From an uncultured Gammaproteobacteria bacterium (GTDB lineage: Bacteria > Pseudomonadota > Gammaproteobacteria > UBA6429 > Thiohalophilaceae), in the NCBI GenBank assembly GCA_913064945.1, contig CAJYAN010000019.1:1-39178 (forward strand): a stretch of 39,178 nt of DNA, in the 5' to 3' direction. Position 1 is the first letter of the stretch. The number at the start of each line of letters is the position of its first letter. A program made the position numbers and the translations under genes. Under the pieces are notes generated by a model. That model was not told the DNA's origin. It did not search any database and was given only the letters and a program-made list of their open reading frames with translations. Shown in pieces: positions 37,056 to 39,178 of the stretch.

Positions 37056-37913
37056 CTAGTTGCTATGAAAACGCTCTGCGGCATCCAGGGTGTTCTGTAA
37101 CAGGGTGGCCACGGTCATTGGCCCCACGCCACCGGGAACGGGGGTGATCCAGCCGGCATGTTTGACGGCCACGGTGTGATCCAGATCGCCGACCAGCTTG
37201 CCATCGGCGGCACGGTTGATGCCAATATCAATTACCACCGATCCGGGCTTAATCCATTCACCCTGAACAATTCCAGGTTTGCCAACGGCGACGACGAGAA
37301 TATCCGCCTGCTCGACCATAGCCTGCAAATTTCGGGTAAAGCGATGGCAGACGCTGACCGTGCAACCGGCGAGTAGCAATTCCAGTGCCATGGGTCGTCC
37401 CACATGGTTGGAGGCGCCGACAACCACGGCGTGCTGACCCTTGACAGGTTGCCCGGTACTCTCCAGCAACGTCATGACGCCACGTGGGGTGCAGGGTCGC
37501 AATACGGGCTTGCGAGTGGCGAGACGGCCAACATTATAAGGGTGAAAACCATCCACATCCTTGTCCGGCTGGATGCGCTCAATGACGCTGTCCTGGTTAA
37601 TATGTGCAGGCAGTGGGAGCTGGACCAGAATCCCGTCCACGTCAGACCTGAGATTGAGCACATCAATCAGCGCAAGCAGTTCAGCCTCCGGCGTGGTCAA
37701 GGGTAAATCATAGGAAAAGGAAATAACCCCGGATTCTTCACAGGCCAGACGTTTATTACGTACATAGACCATAGAGGCAGGGTCCGCCCCGACCAGTATT
37801 ACCGCCAGTCCAGGGACTCGCTGCCCCTGCGTTTTACGTGTTTCGATACGTTGCTGGACCTGACCACGGAGGGTGGCGGCAATCGCTTTTCCATCAATAA
37901 TTTGAGCTGTCAT
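37056..37913 (-). CDS. folD: methylenetetrahydrofolate dehydrogenase/cyclohydrolase
   Basis: FolD is bifunctional: it oxidises 5,10-methylene-THF with NADP and hydrolyses the product to 10-formyl-THF. The 285 residues are typical. The catalytic Lys is in [11 protein letters not shown] (about 50-60), the substrate segment is [12 protein letters not shown], the NADP site is [17 protein letters not shown], and [13 protein letters not shown] closes the domain. It converges with cysS and is divergent from the tRNA genes. No unusual residues are seen. Confidence 0.97.
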   Translation of the reverse strand: MTAQIIDGKAIAATLRGQVQQRIETRKTQGQRVPGLAVILVGADPASMVYVRNKRLACEESGVISFSYDLPLTTPEAELLALIDVLNLRSDVDGILVQLPLPAHINQDSVIERIQPDKDVDGFHPYNVGRLATRKPVLRPCTPRGVMTLLESTGQPVKGQHAVVVGASNHVGRPMALELLLAGCTVSVCHRFTRNLQAMVEQADILVVAVGKPGIVQGEWIKPGSVVIDIGINRAADGKLVGDLDHTVAVKHAGWITPVPGGVGPMTVATLLQNTLDAAERFHSN

Positions 37914-38002
37914 GAAATTCGTCGCTTAAAGGGCTTAAAGCCAGTTCATAAAAGGTCTATTATGATCGCATGTTGTCAGCCCATAGCCAAGAAAAGTCTG
38001 GA

Positions 38003-38031
38003 TTGACGCTGTCGGCCGGGGCGGGTATTAT
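38003..38031 (+). promoter_or_regulatory. sigma-70 promoter of the tRNA unit
   Basis: TTGACG (38003-38008) and TATTAT (38026-38031) are separated by exactly 17 bp. The following CGCCGACC is a GC-rich discriminator of the kind found at stringently controlled stable-RNA promoters. Transcription should start about 38038, eleven bases before tRNA-Pro. Confidence 0.8.
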
Positions 38032-38048
38032 CGCCGACCTTAACAATA

Positions 38049-38125
38049 CGGGGCATAGCGCAGTCTGGTAGCGCGCCTGCTTTGGGAGCAGGATGTCGGG
38101 AGTTCGAATCTCTCTGCCCCGACCA
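38049..38125 (+). tRNA. tRNA-Pro (anticodon TGG)
   Basis: A 77-nt cloverleaf with encoded CCA. The acceptor stem CGGGGCA pairs with TGCCCCG, the anticodon arm is CCTGCTTTGGGAGCAGG with TGG in the loop, and the T-arm is GGGAGTTCGAATCTCTC. It follows a strong promoter and probably shares a transcript with tRNA-Arg downstream. Confidence 0.97.
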
Positions 38126-38282
38126 TATAGAGATAGTGCCAAGGGATGAGGCGCTAGTAACGAGGAAGGGCAAGGCAATCGAACTCCCGACGTAATCGAT
38201 CAGGCAGTTCGACAAGTTGCCGCTAAAATACAGGTACTAGGTACTAGATGCTATGCCTAGGAATTATGACCATGAAGAGATG
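38126..38282 (+). other. tRNA-Pro/tRNA-Arg spacer with inverted T-arm copy and heptads
   Basis: The spacer holds TCGAACTCCCGAC (38179-38191), the reverse complement of the tRNA-Pro T-arm segment 38095-38107, starting 53 bp after CCA. It also holds degenerate seven-base units (GGGATGA GGCGCTA GTAACGA, near 38142) and two GTACTAG units near 38232, the same heptad as the 8001-8100 array. No gene or separate promoter for tRNA-Arg is evident. Confidence 0.7.
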
Positions 38283-38317
38283 GCGCCCGTAGCTCAGCCG
38301 GATAGAGCAACGGCCTT

Positions 38318-39007
38318 TAAGGGTGGCTTTAAGCCACCATGTGGAGCCTCTACAGGGAAACAAAACTTGTAGAGTGGACTGCACTATATCGGGGAAACCT
38401 TAACAGTCAGGCTGATGGCAATCCCGAGGAAACCTGTGGATTTCCTGCTTTTGTGATAGCATCTCTTCAATTTTTTTAGATGAGGCATGGATGCGACGTC
38501 ATACAAAAGATAAGGGAGACCTAGGTGTTTTGAAGGCTCAAGTGAGTCTTTATGAGCAGGGTCATTGCATTCTTCTGCCGTTAACGGAGCATGCGCCATT
38601 TGACCTGCTGGTTTATAAAGACAATGACTTCAGAAGGGTTCAGGTAAAATAGTAAGGCATTAGACAAGAATGGCATTTTGAGGATCAAATTCCGTTCTTG
38701 CTGGGCAGACAAAAATGGCACGCATATGCGGCCGGTAGACAAGCAGCGTGGTGATTTGTATTGTCTATATTGTCCGGATACGGATGCATGCTATTTTCTA
38801 GACTCGGAAGAATTTGATAAGTCAGTAAACCTGAGGGTAGAAACACCTAAGAATAATCAAAGGCAGCATATAAAGTTTGCCGTTGACTATCGCAGGGTTC
38901 CGTAGAGGCCATACGTGCAGCACCTGAAACGGTGAAGAGATGGTCCAGACCACAAACAAGATGAATCTAAACCTGATTCTCTCGGCAGTGAAAACTGTAG
39001 TGGTAAG
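38318..39007 (+). ncRNA. group I self-splicing intron in the tRNA-Arg anticodon loop
   Basis: This 690-nt intron follows a 5' exon ending in T and itself ends in G, as group I requires. Visible pairings: a hairpin GGTGGC/GCCACC (38322-38338), P2-like CTCTACA/TGTAGAG (38348-38354 with 38368-38374), P3 CTGCAC/GTGCAG (38379-38384 with 38915-38920), P4 CGGGG/TCCCG (38390-38394 with 38422-38426), P7 GGCCAT/ATGGTCC (38907-38912 with 38940-38946, one bulge), and P8 CACC/GGTG (38921-38924 with 38931-38934). The segment after P4 (AAACC...ATGGCAA) resembles the Azoarcus tRNA-Ile intron, pointing to subgroup IC3. A broken homing endonuclease frame is inserted between P4 and P7. Confidence 0.93.
38491..38905 (+). 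pseudogene. frameshifted PD-(D/E)XK homing endonuclease of the intron
   Basis: Two adjoining frames together resemble the roughly 140-residue group I intron PD-(D/E)XK endonucleases (I-Ssp6803I-like; Pfam PDDEXK_5). The first (38491-38652, 53 codons, GAGG upstream of ATG) has KGDLGVLKAQ, APFDLL (catalytic Asp) and RRVQVK (Q-x-K), then stops at TAG. The second, shifted frame continues SKALDKNGILRIKFRS, WADKNGTHMRPVDK, LYCLYCPDTDACYFLD to a TAG at 38903-38905. The break is at about 38650, best explained by loss of two bases (expected QVKYSKA). The stop lies inside the conserved intron R region. A mature nuclease is unlikely. Confidence 0.87.
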
Positions 39008-39101
39008 CTAAGCCGTAGGTCGCAGGTTCGAATCCTGCCGGGCGCGCCAAACATTGAAAGAACACTGTCGTCTCCTCTGGGCACGGCAGATAAAAGTACT
39101 T

Positions 39102-39158
39102 TTCGAACCTGCGACGAAATAAATTCAGCAGGTTTGACCAATCGGCAGCGCCGATTGG
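39102..39158. repeat. inverted tRNA-Arg T-arm copy and strong hairpin
   Basis: TTCGAACCTGCGAC (39102-39115) is the reverse complement of tRNA-Arg bases 39019-39032 and begins 53 bp after CCA. Next lies a perfect 9-bp hairpin CCAATCGGC/GCCGATTGG with a three-base loop (39138-39158). The latter may be a transcription terminator without a T-run, or an end of a repeat running out of the window. Confidence 0.65.
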
Positions 39159-39178
39159 GACGCACGAAGTGCGCCCCG

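Larger units (their letters stand above)
38283..39049 (+). tRNA. tRNA-Arg (anticodon TCT), split by a group I intron
   Basis: The 5' exon is 38283-38317 and the 3' exon 39008-39049. Joined, they give a 77-nt tRNA with CCA. The acceptor is GCGCCCG/CGGGCGC, the D-arm GCTC/GAGC, the anticodon stem ACGGC/GCCGT with loop CTTCTAA (anticodon TCT), and the T-arm GCAGGTTCGAATCCTGC. The interruption falls between anticodon bases 34 (T) and 35 (C). A simple tRNA scan may miss this gene or report two halves. Splicing is essential if it is the only reader of AGA. Confidence 0.95.

Noticed and set aside
38678-38905. Independent 75-residue gene in the intron
   Set aside because: It opens at TTG in the middle of a family sequence whose N-terminal half lies just upstream in another frame; it is the second half of the broken endonuclease.
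38887-39165. Minus-strand frame across the 3' half of tRNA-Arg
   Set aside because: It translates the complement of a tRNA and the intron core, a common artefact.

Overview
This 39 kb chromosomal window comes from a gammaproteobacterium of moderate GC content. The evidence is the smc-zipA-ligA gene order, the cysS / ppiA-ppiB-lpxH / folD cluster, DksA, LpxH, CysZ and GluQRS. Several proteins recall sulfur-oxidising Chromatiales/Thiotrichales-type lineages, but the order cannot be fixed from sequence alone.

Layout. (1) 1-2990 is accessory DNA: an integrase-less integron remnant with two gene cassettes on the minus strand. They encode a trypsin-like serine protease and a HEPN-motif protein, separated by a well-formed 117-bp attC site. 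(2) 3043-9900 holds acs, a YcgR-type PilZ protein, a small hypothetical, a cNMP-fold protein, gluQ, a nitroreductase, a DUF3579 protein and a DksA with a histone-H1-like lysine-rich N-terminus. (3) 10113-17430 holds a CbbY-like phosphatase with an aminotransferase, a three-gene operon (retropepsin-like protease, inactive transglutaminase-7TM, RimK-like ATP-grasp ligase), and cysZ overlapping an FGGY pentulose kinase. (4) 17431-19253 is a repeat district: eight copies (one a half copy) of a 68-bp GTAGGGTGGGCA palindrome pair surround a REP-associated transposase gene broken by an amber codon. (5) 19254-27457 holds queF, divergent smc-zipA-ligA and two small envelope proteins. (6) 27500-36940 holds a diguanylate cyclase, a P-loop ATPase with metA, a DUF455 ferritin-like protein, a lipoprotein, ppiA-ppiB-lpxH and cysS. 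(7) 37056-39049 holds folD, tRNA-Pro(TGG) with a strong promoter, and a tRNA-Arg(TCT) gene split inside its anticodon by a 690-nt group I intron.

Main observations. The intron shows recognisable P2, P3, P4, P7 and P8 pairings and a terminal G, and carries a frameshifted PD-(D/E)XK homing endonuclease. Seven-base tandem repeats recur. Fourteen perfect copies lie upstream of gluQ, and exactly four heptads are translated at the N-termini of both gluQ and the FGGY kinase, so gain or loss of one unit would break the frame. A roughly 160-bp MITE-like family occurs three times. Both tRNA genes are followed, about 53 nt downstream, by an inverted 13-14 nt copy of their own T-arm.
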